DNA from: Isoetes taiwanensis
Lineage: Eukaryota > Streptophyta > Lycopodiopsida > Isoetales > Isoetaceae
NCBI GenBank assembly: GCA_021234155.1
Contig: JAJEKV010000067.1
Location: 4,023,279-4,087,278, forward strand
Direction of reading: 5' to 3'
DNA: 64,000 nucleotides
Shown: piece by piece, positions 24,395-36,084 of the stretch
Numbering within the stretch: the first letter of the stretch is position 1
Layout of the letters: every line of letters begins with the position of its first letter
Program-made: the position numbers and the translations under genes
Notes under the pieces: model-generated
Told to the model about the DNA's origin: nothing
Databases searched by the model: none
The model's input: only the letters and a program-made list of their open reading frames with translations

Positions 24395-26650
24395 ATGGCC
24401 GCTGCACCAAAATTCCCTCAACTTCAAGCATCTGCTCCAAGGGATCCGGCTCTTTTTGAGTCGGTATTTTCTCAACACCCACCTTTCGCGATGCCCTAGC
24501 AGGTCCCAGTCGTGCCGTTGCGGAACGCCATGGGCTTTATGAATTCTCCAAGCAAGAATTTCCTGCACCAAATCCGGCGCAACTCATGCAGTTCGTTGCT
24601 CATATGATCAACACCACGGATGGATATGCCACCAAAGTCGATCAAACCACCATTTTGTTTACACCCGGACTGCTTTCTCAGGTATTCCAGATTCCTCTTC
24701 ATAGACCTTCTTTATCTTGGGCTGCCTTACAGAAACAGGATGTCTCTCAGTATGGCCAAGCTCCTTATTAGGCCAACACCCATCAGCTCACAAACATTGC
24801 CAAAACCCACGATACTTTTGTAAAGTTTCTGTGGCGCAAATTCTATGGGTATTCCATCAAGAATACCCACATCAATAAACAGTTTTACAACGTTGTTGTT
24901 ATGGCTATCTACTCCACTCATCCTATTGATTGGCCACAAATTTTGTTCCTCAGAACTTCTCCATGAAATTGATCGCCTCAGAGCTGCCCCTTCTTCTGGC
25001 TTTGAAACCACTGTGGGTGCTCATCTTCAAGCACTCATCCGTCATTGTCTTCCTCTTCCTATTCCTGGGTCCCCTTCCACTTCTTGTGCATCCACTCATC
25101 AATCCTTTCATTCCCTTCCTCAACACCAGCAGGCTGAAACTTCACGCCCTCCTCTTTCTCCTAGTCATGTTCAACAAAACGCCAAGCCTATTTCTGTCTC
25201 TTCTTCCTCCACGAAGTCCATGCCAACATCTTCTCATCGAAATTCTCAGACGTCACAGACCAATCCCCAACAGGGCCCTGCACCTCCACCTTCTCGACAA
25301 GCCCTGTATCAATATCAGCAAGATGTCCAAGCTGTTGTTCTCAAGCTACAGGACTCACAAGAAGTCTTCATGAATGGTGTTCAAGCCTACATGGAGGCCA
25401 CGAAAGCAGTTCACAGGGATCTCCAAGATGCCACCACACACGTTCAATCCCTGGAAGAAAAACTTCAACAGAAACACGAGGCTCTTTTACAGGCCTGTGA
25501 AGCTCTCAAGACTGCACAAAACCAGACCACCCTGCTTGCTGATCAACAGGCTCAGTTACAATCCACCATTCAAGAATTGCTCGAGCATATCAAAGACAAG
25601 GATAAACTCCTTGGCGACAAGGATAAAGCCCTTGCAGATCTTCACACCATGTACACTGAGCTCTCTCAAAATTACAACACTCAACTTCAAGAGCTCAAGG
25701 AGCGCAATGAGCAGCTCCCCTCTCTCCAAGACCAACTGACCACGCTGCAAAATTAGGTCACATCTCTTCAGACTCAGCTTACAGAAGCACAGAAACAAAA
25801 ATTAATTGATGATACAGAGATTGCAACGCTTCGCCTGCATACTCCTGGGCAATCCGCTTCACAGGGCACGCTCTCTCACAGACGGTTCCGTGATCAATCA
25901 CGTCTCCTGCTCGAAAAGGATAATCAGATCCGCGACCTAGAACATCAACTCCAGCAAGCTGTTCAATCAGCGGAAGAAGCCCAACATAAACAAGAGGGCT
26001 ATATTGATATTGCTCTCCGCATTCCTGTGGATTTCTCTACTCCTTCCAGTTATCTGGATTATGTGGTTGCCCGACGCCACCTTTTTCTTCTGAAGTGGTA
26101 CGCGGCAGACGGCCAGGTTAATGCACAGCCACTACGCAGCACGAATTTTCTAAAAATCTGGCCGGACTTTTCTGTCGAAGACAAAGGTTTACTCTGTGCC
26201 CTCTTAGTATTTGATCAAATCAACTGTGAGGATCCTGATTTGGTCATCTTCCGAGTTGTTCAACCGATGGCCTATATTTTTCATGATTTTTATCTGGCTG
26301 ATACACAAGACAAATTCAGAGATGAGGCACATCGAATTTTTCAAGGCAACCCCCATGCTCACTGGTTGTTATTGGAACAACCCGTATTTACAGGATCATG
26401 ATCGGTCTCACACTCTTGGCACGGAGTACATGCCTGAGCTTGCTCATCACTTACCTGCTGGAACAGGTGCAGAAGAATTTAGCGCATCCTGAGGATCTAC
26501 AGTTTGCACAAATTTATATGCAGCACTTGGGAGGCTACAATCAACTGCGTGCCCTTCTGGAAAGCAAGACTATACCCACGGGTTGGGTTAATCCTCTGGT
26601 CTATACTCAGCTCTCTGTTTCAGATTGGGACCAGTGGTGCCGTGCTTTTG
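24395..26650 (+). pseudogene. Third ORF of the gypsy element, long coiled-coil protein, broken
   Basis: An ATG in good context (CGCCATGG, 24395) opens a frame that, with several frame changes and in-frame TAGs (for example 24769, 25754), can be followed for about 750 codons. The N-terminal block (LMQFVAHMINTTDGYATKV, ILFTPGLLSQVFQIPLHR) resembles the start of plant transposon-associated proteins. The middle (25300-25960) is a heptad-rich coiled coil full of Q/E/L/K. The C-terminal block (VDFSTPSSYLDYVVARRHLF to QLSVSDWDQWCRAFV) is globular. The frame runs straight into a foreign LTR at 26651. An extra ORF after integrase is known in several plant gypsy groups. Its role is unknown. Confidence 0.6.
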
Positions 26651-28206
26651 TGTGACGGCCCCAGCTCCTATACGATGCCCCGATCGTATACAAACTGGAG
26701 ATCATCCCTCAAACCAGCATCTGCTCGCTGACATGAGGCCGTCCACCTAACATCGGGCTCTTGCTGGTGGCCAAGAACCCGACGGGGAAGAATGGACGTG
26801 TCATTCATCCCGTCTCCCTCAGGATCGATCTAGCTGCGGAAGCATAAACACACATGAGCACATGACATCAATCAATAATAACATACCCACCTCGAAGGGT
26901 GGTCCACCATATCACAGTAGCTGCAACAACACATCAGTACATCAACATAACATGGGGAAATCCTACCCAGGCTCAGACTCTTGGGGAAAGACTGACGGCT
27001 TGGGTCTCCGGATAACAATGCAGACGGAATTCATGGCAAATGGATTGGGCTGGCATAGAAACATGGTCATTGGGTAGTCCACTCCATCCGCCCTTCCTGT
27101 GCATACTTTGCAGATAGGCTGAAAAGTATTGGAGCTCCCACCGTAGCCCTGCCGGGGTTCATAGCCAAAGGGGCTACTATCGGGTTGCATCTCCCAGCCC
27201 CCCGATGAGGCAGGAGGGAGATCACTCTCCTCTAGAAGGTTCATGCCAATCACAGGCGAGCTAGAGAGCCACTGCTCGTATACGACTTGAACCCCTAGAA
27301 GATGACGCATCACCCAAGAGGTGTCGAGCCCATACCCCGCCCGCACGCAGGCTGTGGTATTAGGCCTAGCCCACAATGTTCCCCTACCGCCGCTACGCAC
27401 TGCAGGGATCAACCGTGATCGACAAGCCCTTCCTTGTCACCGGTCTAGCTCTCCGCCACCCACAAACAAAGGGGCTCTTATGCACGTGCCGCATTAATGG
27501 GAATTAATGGGCTAAAACTATGATCATACAACTACTTGGGCTCGGGTCTCTACCCCCTTCCCAATACACAAGAGTGGCGATAGAATGTCAAAACATCATC
27601 ACAATGTAACCCAAAAATAGAATACATCTATTCTAATCTACCTAATCATACATGGTTAGGTTCCTTTGTTAGTGTCTATCATTCTTAGGGTCGTAGGGGT
27701 CGCCTATAGCTAAGAATGAATGCTAAACCCACTTGAAAGAGGCCTGATAACCCGGATCTACCTATCGAATCAATCGCCACCCGCATCTTGGCCGGTCCCA
27801 CTCCCCCAAGCGTCCATGTTTGCTGATCTCGGTCTGCTGATCTTGGATCGAGCCGCAACCTAGGAAATCCGACTTCTCTTCGCTTCAGCGGAAATGCGCC
27901 CCTTCGCTGCCTCAATCCGAGATTCGTGGGCTGAAAACTGAAAGGGTTTCCCTTTTAGGGTTTATGCCCCTTTATCTCCATGCATTTAGGGCTGGTCCCT
28001 TTTTGGTCAATGGGTCATTGCCACGTGGCAAAAAGGGATTATATTCACATGTTGCTTTAACATGTGCAATATAATGGTTCACAAGGTCGTATGCTAGGGT
28101 ACTACCCTTTACGGTCGCCGTGTACATGTCGTCTGAGTTGACATGTACTAGTGACGTGTCAGTATAATATACGTATTCATATCGTATGTTATACTGGAAC
28201 GTCACA
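26651..28206 (-). mobile_element. LTR (1556 bp) of a minus-strand LTR retrotransposon
   Basis: The ends are TGTGACG (26651) and CGTCACA (28206), the TG...CA inverted termini common in plant gypsy LTRs. On the minus strand, the base after the interior purine tract AAGGTGGGGAGAA starts the LTR, so this is a 3' LTR in minus orientation. The 5-bp flanks (TTTTG, TTCTC) differ, so it is not a clean solo LTR. The rest of the element, which should extend to the right, is lost or unrecognisable. Frames inside it (for example 26963-27412, -) look incidental. Confidence 0.7.
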
Positions 28207-28220
28207 TTCTCCCCACCTTA
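28207..28220 (-). promoter_or_regulatory. Polypurine tract next to the LTR
   Basis: The minus strand reads TTAAGGTGGGGAGAA directly before the LTR start. Such a tract primes plus-strand DNA synthesis. A second similar purine run (GGTGGGGAGAA) lies about 35 bp further inside. Confidence 0.65.
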
Positions 28221-29663
28221 AAATGATGCCGTTGTCGCAAAGATCGGTGGTTCTCCCCACCTTGGGATCTTCCGTCCCCGCAAACCAACTTGATGCATGC
28301 AATTATTATTATAGTTACACAATTATTAGAATTGCTCTAAGGTAATGTTTAAGAGATTACTGTACTATTTCATTATCCAATTAACTTATCACTTCATAAC
28401 TTAATCAACGCAAGGTAATTACTAACCTTACTTAATACAACATTTCAGTTTATCAAAGTTTATCAATTTCATACAAAATTTACACTTCCAAGGTACTCTT
28501 CATCCCTTGCAACACGTTATAACAAAATTTGTGTTGCAAGTCTTTGCACCTTGAAATCCTGCATTAATTTTACAATAGCTATAATTACATACTTACTATC
28601 TCACACAAGATTTAAGCGATTAGTTTAAGTGGTAGAAATCATAACTACTCTAGAACTATCTATACAAGTGCTCGTGATGCGACTCCCCGCCGGTTCTTCG
28701 TTCTCATTGGCCTCCTGGATTCACACCACGCTATAATATCTACTTTGTTAATTTGGGATTATCCGGCCTGGCAGAAAATGTTTTTGGATTTTTTTTTAAT
28801 CCAATTTCCTAAGATTTTGGGGTTTCCTGAGGCCGGAAAAAATTTCCGAGTTCCCAAAAGAAGTAGAAGCTTTTCCCTATGATTTTTTATTTTGGGGATT
28901 TTTGTTGCCCGGAAAAAAAAAAAAAAACCCCGATATACAAAAATCGGTTTGCCTTTTGATTTTCAGGGCATCGATTTGCCCCCTTTAGGTTTTAGGCGGA
29001 CCAGCGGGGCGGTTGATCTCACAGTGATTATGGTTATGGCAGCGTTAGATTTTCGTAAGAGAGCGAAATCGTCTGCTGGAGCTTCCACCTGCAGCTTGAG
29101 CTGGAGCTTTGCATCTAGATCCTGGAGCCAGAATTGCATCAAGAGGCAGCGAATTCAGAAGGTATTCTTATTTCTGTCTGTATTACATGAAAAAATCTGA
29201 GAGAAAACATTTTAGACGATTTTGCATTTCAGGTTTAGCTTTAGGCGGACCCATTTTGTAAACGACAGCTCAAGATCATTTTTCTTTCCATGTTGGGTTA
29301 AAACATCATTTGTTACGTATTTTCTCAAGTTTTTTCTATTTTGAAGGTTATGGCATGTATGCTTTTAGCTTCATTTGGTTTCTGTACTTGCAATGATAAT
29401 TGCAACTTCTGAAATCTGTGAAATTAGTGAGGACATATGTTGTTTGCTCTTCTGTGCTTCTATATTCAACCAAAATGTATCCCTTTGCTACCATATCTCT
29501 TAAGACATGAATATGTAGCATAATAACAGGGGGTTTTCTTTGTGTTTTTGTACGCTTTTCACTAAGGTTTTCCTATGATTTCGTGATGTATTCAAATGAA
29601 TGTACTAATGCGTACATCTAGAGTGTACCATTTCTGAGCCATTGATTTTAGCCTTTTTTTTCC
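28221..29663. other. AT-rich remnant and dispersed repeat copy
   Basis: No retroelement coding region follows the polypurine tract. The stretch at about 29515-29655 is the second copy of the dispersed repeat described at 11805-11965. A run of A (28911-28926) and T-rich segments occur around 28780-28920. The frame at 28892-29200 (+) has no recognisable domain. Confidence 0.4.
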
Positions 29664-29715
29664 AATGGTCAACAACCAATGGCTCACAACAAAAGCCCCT
29701 TTTTTGTGCGTGTGG
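29664..29715. repeat. Minisatellite copy left of the hAT
   Basis: AATGGTCAACAACCAATGGC, then TCACAACAAAAGCCC, then TTTTTTGTGCGTGTGG matches the 60-bp units at 39239-39435. The hAT at 29716 therefore inserted into an existing minisatellite and separated this unit from the others. Confidence 0.85.
29708..29715. repeat. 8-bp target duplication of the large hAT, left copy
   Basis: GCGTGTGG directly before CAGGGATAGG. The right copy is at 39239-39246. Confidence 0.95.
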
Positions 29716-30125
29716 CAGGGATAGGTTCAATACGCTGTACGTTTTATACGGAATACGTATGAATTGAATGATACGGCACAAATTTGCCGTATAAAACGCA
29801 AAAAATACGGCAAAAAACAATTCCGGCGTCAGAAAATTTTCGCGTACGCGAAAGCAACTAAACCTGCAGACGCTGAAAATATTTTCACAGACGCTGAAGA
29901 TTACAGCTACAGACGCTGAACCAATTTTTTTCAGACGCTAAAAACGACGCCACAGACGCGAAATTTTTCGCACGCCGAATAATTTGAACTTCGTCGCAGA
30001 CGCGAACTTAATCTTCGACGACGCGAAAATATTTTTCACATCACGCGGTTTAGTTGTTTTCGCAGACGCCGAAAATTTTCTAGCCGCTTTTGCCCGATGC
30101 ATTTACTAAGCAAAAAAATATTTGC
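29716..30125 (+). repeat. Left terminal and subterminal repeats of the hAT
   Basis: The first 110 bp match the left end of the 20188 element. From 29820 on, variants of CAGACGCTGAA (also CAGACGCGAA, CAGACGCCGAA) occur about eight times, both complete and decayed. In hAT elements such subterminal repeats are transposase binding sites. One copy of the other family's motif type (TTTTCGCGTACGCGAAAG, about 29838) is also present. Confidence 0.8.
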
Positions 30126-30639
30126 GCCTAATCGCTTGGCCTGTTTTGTGGCAATCGTTAATAGTATATATAAGAAAACGTGATTAGCCCTAGAATTCAC
30201 CTCGAACGTTGACCGCCGGGTTGAGTCAAAATACTCCTTGGGGAAACGGTTTGCCTTTGAGGTGTCGAAAAGTCACGAGCTCGACGTTGGATCTTTGGAA
30301 CGTGAGTTTACTCCGTCCCAGATGGTTTCCAGCCTTGGTTGGCATCCGCTTCCATAGAATATCCTATAGGGTCCTCGCTCCAACCCCCTTGATTCTTCAA
30401 GATTTTAACGTCGACGTAACATATGCATTGTGAGCTTGCTCCTTTGCATATATACGCCTTCCTTTAGTTCGTGGTAATCAAGGAGTCGATTAAGAGACAT
30501 TGTCACCGGTCCGAGCAATGGTGGCTACTGGTCATGCATCTACCTCTCGAGGTGCGTGCAGGGCCATGCATCTACCTCTAGAGGTGCGAGGACTCGTGTG
30601 CCCGAGCGGGCCACCCGCGGGACCGCAACTCGCGCACAT

Positions 30640-32618
30640 GGTCGCCAGTGATCGGAGTTATGGGTCGGAAAAGAGGCCCGTAATGGGAGTTTGTGAAAGA
30701 GTTTGGCGCAAATGAGTGGGAATGTGTGTTTTGTGGATACACATCGGTAAATGGTTCCCCGCAACAAGAATTCGAGCTCACATCTTACGTGAACGAGACG
30801 CCTGTCGCAACTTGTAATCGCATCCGGGCCGACTTATGAAAGGATGCCATCGAGAGATTGTCTCGACCGGATGGGATACGCAAAACGAAAGAATAATATG
30901 AGAAAAGACGAAGTTACGAAATACCAAGAGCAGGGCCGGGCGTAAGAAGACGAAGATAACTATACCACCCCTGGGGACAAAGATACCGATCGAGGGCTGG
31001 ACTAGGGTCAATAGGTATAAGCACCCGGAGAACAGAAATGATAGAGACAATTGAAATAGTGGAAAGACGACGAAGCAACAGAGGGTTGATCATTGCTTAA
31101 CATCGTAGCAATTGAAGAAGACACAACCAAGGTTGTAGAGGCATTTTTATATGCCGGGTTGTTCCCACATATTCTCGAGCATAAAGCAATGAAAGAAGCC
31201 TTCCAAGAAGTTGCCAAAGCAGACCGCTTTTAGACCGCCTTCATACAAGCATGCCAACAATAAAATGGTTGATGAAATACATGGAAAAATGGTTGAGAGG
31301 GTGGAGATGAAGTTGTGTCGTGGTGACCTAAGCGCTGCCAACCTTCATTAGTGACCGATGGTTGGAGCAATGTAAACAAGGACCATCTTATTAATTTCAT
31401 GATCGTGTATCCGGGGGGTGAAGTATTTTTGAAAACCGTAGAAACCAAAACCCACCAAGTGACCGAGATTGGATTTTTCGAAAACAAAGGCCGTGATAGA
31501 GAGTTTTGGACCCAAGAGAATATTTCAAGTTGTAATGGATAACGCTGCCTAATTGCAAGCTAGCGGGTCAATTCATCGAGTCCCAATTTCCGTGGTTGCA
31601 TGCTACTAGTTGCCAATGCCATTGCCTGAACCTATTGTTTGAGGACCTGGTTCTCACAAAGACACGTGGTTCAAAGATCCCATTCGTAAAAGCGTCGGGC
31701 TTTGTAAAATTCATCACAAAGAAGCCGCAATTTATGCCATTTACAAGTCATTGCGCCGAAGAGCCTAGCACTCATGAATCCCGGGCAAACTCGGTTTGGT
31801 TCCAATTATATCTGCCTTGAAAGAGTGCTGAAGTGTCGTGATTGGATTATCTCAATCTTTAATCATACGAGTTTTTGATTGGGAAAGAAGGCGGAAGGGA
31901 AAAATGCCGCCAAACACCGACAAAGAAGCTGCTGCCCTTCGAAAATGCTTGGGGAGACATTTTGGAAAGGTGTAAAAATGTTGTGAGGTGCATGCAACCT
32001 GTTTGTCATGCCATCAAAACCCTTGATTCTTCTCGGGCAAGCACCGGAAAGGTCCGGAGGTGTTGGCACTCCATTCAATCCTTCCTAGAACGTGATGGTC
32101 CCAATGCGCCATTTGACAATGCTAAGTCGCAAAGACTACGAGAGACTTCAATGAACGATGGAAGAAGTCATACAATGATCTTCATGGCGCCACAAGATGC
32201 TTAGACCCACACAACCACGATATGGACCAGCATACGATAAAGAAGTGATGGGCTCGTTGAAGAAGGTTGCAAAATGTTCTATCCCAATAGCTCCTGACTA
32301 CAAGCTTTTCATTGCCGAAGTTAACCAATACCGTGAACCCTCGAGTGGAAGGTGGGCGATGAAGAGCTTCACGACGACCGGAGAGTCATAAGAAGGAACC
32401 AAATATGGAATCATTATGCATGGTGGCAAGCCCATGGGCAAGTTACATCGATACCTTGCGTGGCAATTGCAATGACTATCCTCTCTTTGGTATCTTCCAA
32501 TAGTGCAAGTGAGAGGAATTGGAGTGCCTATAAGTACATACACAAAGTGTCACCCGCAATCGCTTGCTACATAAGAAGGCGACAAACTTGTATACAACTT
32601 CAAACCGGCGGCTATTGA
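30640..32618 (+). pseudogene. hAT transposase (BED finger, DUF659, dimerisation domain), broken
   Basis: Transposase would bind the subterminal repeats and cut the element out. EFGANEWECVFCGYTS (about 30700) with downstream RI.AH fits a BED zinc finger. VTDGWSNVNKDHLINFMIVY (about 31348-31405) is the DUF659 RNase H-like block with its catalytic-type Asp, continued by HATSCQCHCLNLLFEDL (31597). SNSASERNWSAYKYIHK (about 32490-32550) is the C-terminal hAT dimerisation motif. The blocks lie in different frames with stops between them, so no active protein can be made from this copy. Confidence 0.8.
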
Positions 32619-32624
32619 ATCGTA

Positions 32625-33061
32625 ATGGGTACATCCGCAATCGATAAGCTACGCTTTCTTTCATGGATGCAGATTCGAAGTGGAAGAGGACAGCAAGACG
32701 TTGAGGACGAGATGCTTGCAATAAATGCTGCAAGCCATGTTGATGAAGACATTCAACGCACCCACTTCGTTGATGACGAAGATGATATAGACCAAGCCAT
32801 ATTCTCAGACGGATCAGCCGACAAAGAGGATACCGAGGAGTCTGATACAGAAAGGCCAGTTCGAAGCAATGCGGTTGATGACTTGATCGCCTACGTGATC
32901 CATGGGACTCACCTTTGGCGCTTTACCTTGACAAACAGAGAACGGGCTAGGAAAAACATCGCCTCGAGGGCGTTTCACTAAAGGAAAGGGTCATCGGAGG
33001 TTGAACCTAGGTCCCCGCCAAGAAGAAGAGGATGGAACTGCGAATGATGAAACTGATGAAG
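32625..33061 (+). pseudogene. Acidic C-terminal tail of the hAT transposase
   Basis: The frame 32625-32981 is strongly acidic (VDDEDDIDQAIFSDGSADKE, then DTEESDTERP) and follows the dimerisation domain in a shifted frame. Acidic tails after the hAT C-terminal domain are frequent in plant copies, so I read it as the same protein. A few more codons rich in E/D/G continue to about 33061 in another frame. Confidence 0.5.
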
Positions 33062-33454
33062 AAGGCGCTGCCTAGAAAAATGATGTGATGAGTATCTTCA
33101 GTCTGTTGTAATTGGTCTTGAGGATTTTCATACTATTGTAACCGTCCCTGGCACTATTAATAAAAAGAAGTTTTTGGTTATAATTTTTGTCACAAATGTT
33201 TCGTTAATGTATGATAGTTCTTTCTATGTTTCTTTCTATGTTTCTTTCATGTGTAACCGCTAGATTACCCAAAAACCTTCGTTGGATCAGACCCGCTCGA
33301 CCTCCGTTGTTGCTTGCCTCTTCGCATGCGCCCGAATCTTGCCGATGAGAAGTAATCCACGATGCGAAGGGGCCAAACAGCCTCGGACCAGCCCGGACGA
33401 ATCCGATCCATCCTAAGGTTCACAAGGTACCGGTACCCAAGTCGAATAACTTCC

Positions 33455-33793
33455 GGTATGCCAAATTGGGCTTTGAATGCTATCTCAACCTATAATTGCA
33501 CTCTATTCCTCCGGGTGGCACATGCTCAATACCCAAATGGGTTTGCATGGCATGTGCCACCCAAAGGAATGGAGGTACAAATTATAGGTCCGGATGGCAT
33601 CCAAATGTCGATTTGGCACCTTTATCGGATGTTAAATTGGGGCTTTGAATGCTATTCGACCTATAATCTGTACTCTATTCCTCTGGGTGGCACATGCGCT
33701 GAATACCCAAATGGGTTTGCATGGCATGTGCCATCCAAAGGAATGGAGGTACAAATTATAGGTCTAGATGGCATCCAAATGCCGATTTGGCGT
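33455..33793. repeat. Duplicated fold-back sequence inside the hAT
   Basis: Two copies (about 33455-33618 and 33629-33793) share AAATTGGG.CTTTGAATGC, CTCTATTCCTC.GGGTGGCAC and GGAATGGAGGTACAAATTAT. Within each copy the left half is complementary to the right half (CCTATAAT...GGTGGCACATGC against GCATGTGCCACCC...ATTATAGG), so each folds into a long hairpin. The long frame across it (33362-33940) is probably incidental. Confidence 0.8.
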
Positions 33794-33986
33794 ACCAAAG
33801 TTAACGTGACGCGTCCTCCAATTTCAATTCATAGTGATGCTCAAGGTTCTCCATCAATAGAAGGAGTTAGGATGTTCCATGATTTGGTGCCTAACAGCCA
33901 CTATATAGATGGACAACGCTCAGGCACCACTTTGGCTTGAAATTAGAGTGCGCTCTCACCTCTGATGCCTCGAGACCTGGGTCCAG

Positions 33987-34106
33987 GCATCGAGACGTCC
34001 CAATCTTTGCTTTCCCCCGGCTCTTTGGACAATGGAACTTAGCATGTAAACTAAGCTACATTGCCCAAAGAGCCGGGGGGAAAGAAAAACGGGGAAGTCT
34101 CGATGC
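33987..34106. repeat. 48-bp inverted repeat with GCATCGAGAC ends
   Basis: The arm 33987-34034 (GCATCGAGAC...CTTTCCCCCGGCTCTTTGG) pairs with 34059-34106 at over 85% by eye, around a loop of about 24 bp. GCATCGAGAC(T/G)TCC or its complement GGAAGTCTCGATGC recurs nearby, at about 33967 (variant), 34199 and 34251. This is either a nested small element or a structured spacer between convergent passenger genes. Confidence 0.85.
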
Positions 34107-34393
34107 TTGAATTCAGGAGACGAAGGAGACTCAGCCAGGGTGAGCCAGGGTGAGCAAAGAGGACAAACAAAAGAGACTAAGCCAGGATAAAAGAGATTGG
34201 GAAGTCTCAATGCCTTTACTCGTCAAACAGAAAATGAAAGAGCGATTTGGAAGTCTCGATGCTTTTACTATGAGCACTACTCGATCCTTTGATAACATCA
34301 TTACACCTTGTTTGAAATAACGTCATTATACCCGCCATTCACAAAATGATACAGGTCAAAATTTGGCATGTCTAAAAATGTAATATCTCATTT

Positions 34394-35830
34394 TCATTGG
34401 TCATTTGGATCAATATAATCACCCTGCGGCCCTGGAGGTGGTGGTAAGAACTGGTTAATGTCTGGCACTGTCTCTCCTTCACGCGGCTCCTCCACCCCCC
34501 TCCACAATTCCATCTCGCGAAAGGTTTGAAAAGTGTGCATCTGCCCATCCCTCCTACGAAGGGTCAAATGTGGCAACGCCGGGCATGCGACCTTTGCATA
34601 TCAAATATGGCATATTGTAACTCGGGGAAAAATCCATCCGCCTTGCAAGGTTGGATGTAGCGGCTTTGCAACATCCAATCAAGAACACATCGCATGTGCA
34701 TACGATGCCCACACCCTAGAGTGTACCAGCCCACCTGTGTCAGGTTGTCACCACAAAATTGGCAATGTCTGTAATCAACAACCTTTAGCTCTTCCCACTG
34801 ACTCTCATACAAATACTCGCGAGGGAGATAGGATATCGACTGCTCCGAAGTCACCCTAAAAGGGTCAGAGTCTAACGATCTGGTCAAATTGCGCAAGTGC
34901 TCGTTGTTTTCTCTAAGGACCGTTGCCTCCCTGTTTAATGCCGCTAGTTGCCGTTTAGCGTCCTCTAATTCAGCGGCCATCTTGTCATACCCATCGGCAC
35001 GGTCCTTCAAGCGAATATTCTCTTCAGAAAGTGTTAGGTTCCGACTTCTCTCATTCTCTAGTTGGGCCCGAATATCCACAAGGTCATTCACGCGGCTCCG
35101 GTAGGTGCTACCCCCCTGCCACCTCCAAAAGTTGGATAGCGTCAGCAACAAGGTATGTAATGGTGATGGGCTCACCATGTGGCCCACTCTCGCTATCTTC
35201 CGATAGCTTGACCCTCTTCGTGCTGCCACTACCGCTTCCTTGCCTCCATTTCCTACTCCCATAATTTACGGGCACTTCCTTCACAAGCTCGTAGTATACT
35301 TGTCGCTAAAAAACTCTTACTAAACTCACCGCTGTGGGGTAAATGTCCCTTCACTTGGACATGACGCCGACCGCTTTTGCTCGAACCACGGCATTCTTGC
35401 ACTCGTGAGCCTTATACTTACCCCCCCGCCTACTAGGCCACTCACTTTCAAACTCATTCTTGTCCAAATTTGTGATTACATCGCCGTAGTTTGCTCCACT
35501 TGGACAATAGCCGTGCCCCCTGCCTCGCCAGCTACATTATGCACCTCGTGATGGTGCAATTATCCCTCTTTGAAACTTCATCCATCGTGACGCAACCTTC
35601 TTAACTTTCTGCCGCGCGCGAAACTCATTCGCCCTTGCATGTGTTTGCGCCTCTCTCCATTTGCCGAAAGTACCGACATCTCAAGCTCGTTTCTCCATGC
35701 CTTGATGCCAAGGAGATCGAGTAGAGGGGTCCTCAAATTAGAGGGAACCGAAAATCCATGCTGATCCCCGCTGCTCGACGCACCCACATTCCGTGGGTCG
35801 ATTCAATTCTTCGTCCTGCTCGTGGGACAT
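34394..35830 (-). pseudogene. RING-finger/coiled-coil gene carried by the hAT, frameshifted
   Basis: The main frame (35262-34564, 232 aa) has a coiled coil (AQLENERSRNLTLSEENIRL through LREN.EHLRNL) followed by a RING-H2-like zinc site: CQFCGDNL, then CGHRMHMRC (C-x-H-x2-H-x2-C). The expected last Cys pair is unclear. A one-base shift near 34570 moves the C-terminus (PHLTLRRRDGQMHTFQTF, ending 34394) into another frame. Upstream, broken frames at 35330-35500 and 35578-35830 (LLGIKAWRNELEMSVLSANG) look like its N-terminal part. RING proteins usually act as ubiquitin ligases. The role here is unknown. It is on the strand opposite to the transposase and the same as the kinase. Confidence 0.55.
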
Positions 35831-36084
35831 AATTTGGACTCTGACTTCTATAGGTGCACTCACTTGGTGACTTGTATAGGTGTGCTTTTGACTTTTGTCT
35901 TTATAATGTTCAGATTAGTCATTTACATATAAAAAGCATAGAATAAATAACACAAAAACACAAATTAAAAAGGAAAACTAAGCTACACAACACACATAGA
36001 CAATAATCTTTCAAATAGCATCGATAAGTGTTTAATGAATTTAGTTGGAATATTATGTAATACAAGGATGTTTGAATGTAAGTG

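Larger units (their letters stand above)
16480..26650 (+). mobile_element. Ty3/gypsy retrotransposon, decayed, 3' end lost
   Basis: Coding blocks appear in the Ty3/gypsy order gag, protease, RT-RNase H, integrase, followed by extra ORFs on both strands. The RT active-site phrase FQDDFSVY resembles the DDFSVYG box of the Athila/Tat side of plant gypsy elements, a tentative clade call. All blocks are broken by stops or frameshifts. A 703-bp hAT derivative sits inside the RT, and a foreign minus-strand LTR cuts the third ORF at 26651. I found no LTR pair, so both termini are uncertain and the start given is only the region with a TATA-like box. Confidence 0.8.

Noticed and set aside
26651-28206. 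Solo LTR produced by recombination
   Set aside because: The 5-bp flanks differ and a polypurine tract remains on the right side, so interior sequence was present.
33362-33940. 192-aa ORF with an internal protein repeat
   Set aside because: It exactly spans the duplicated fold-back DNA, whose hairpin symmetry explains the frame.
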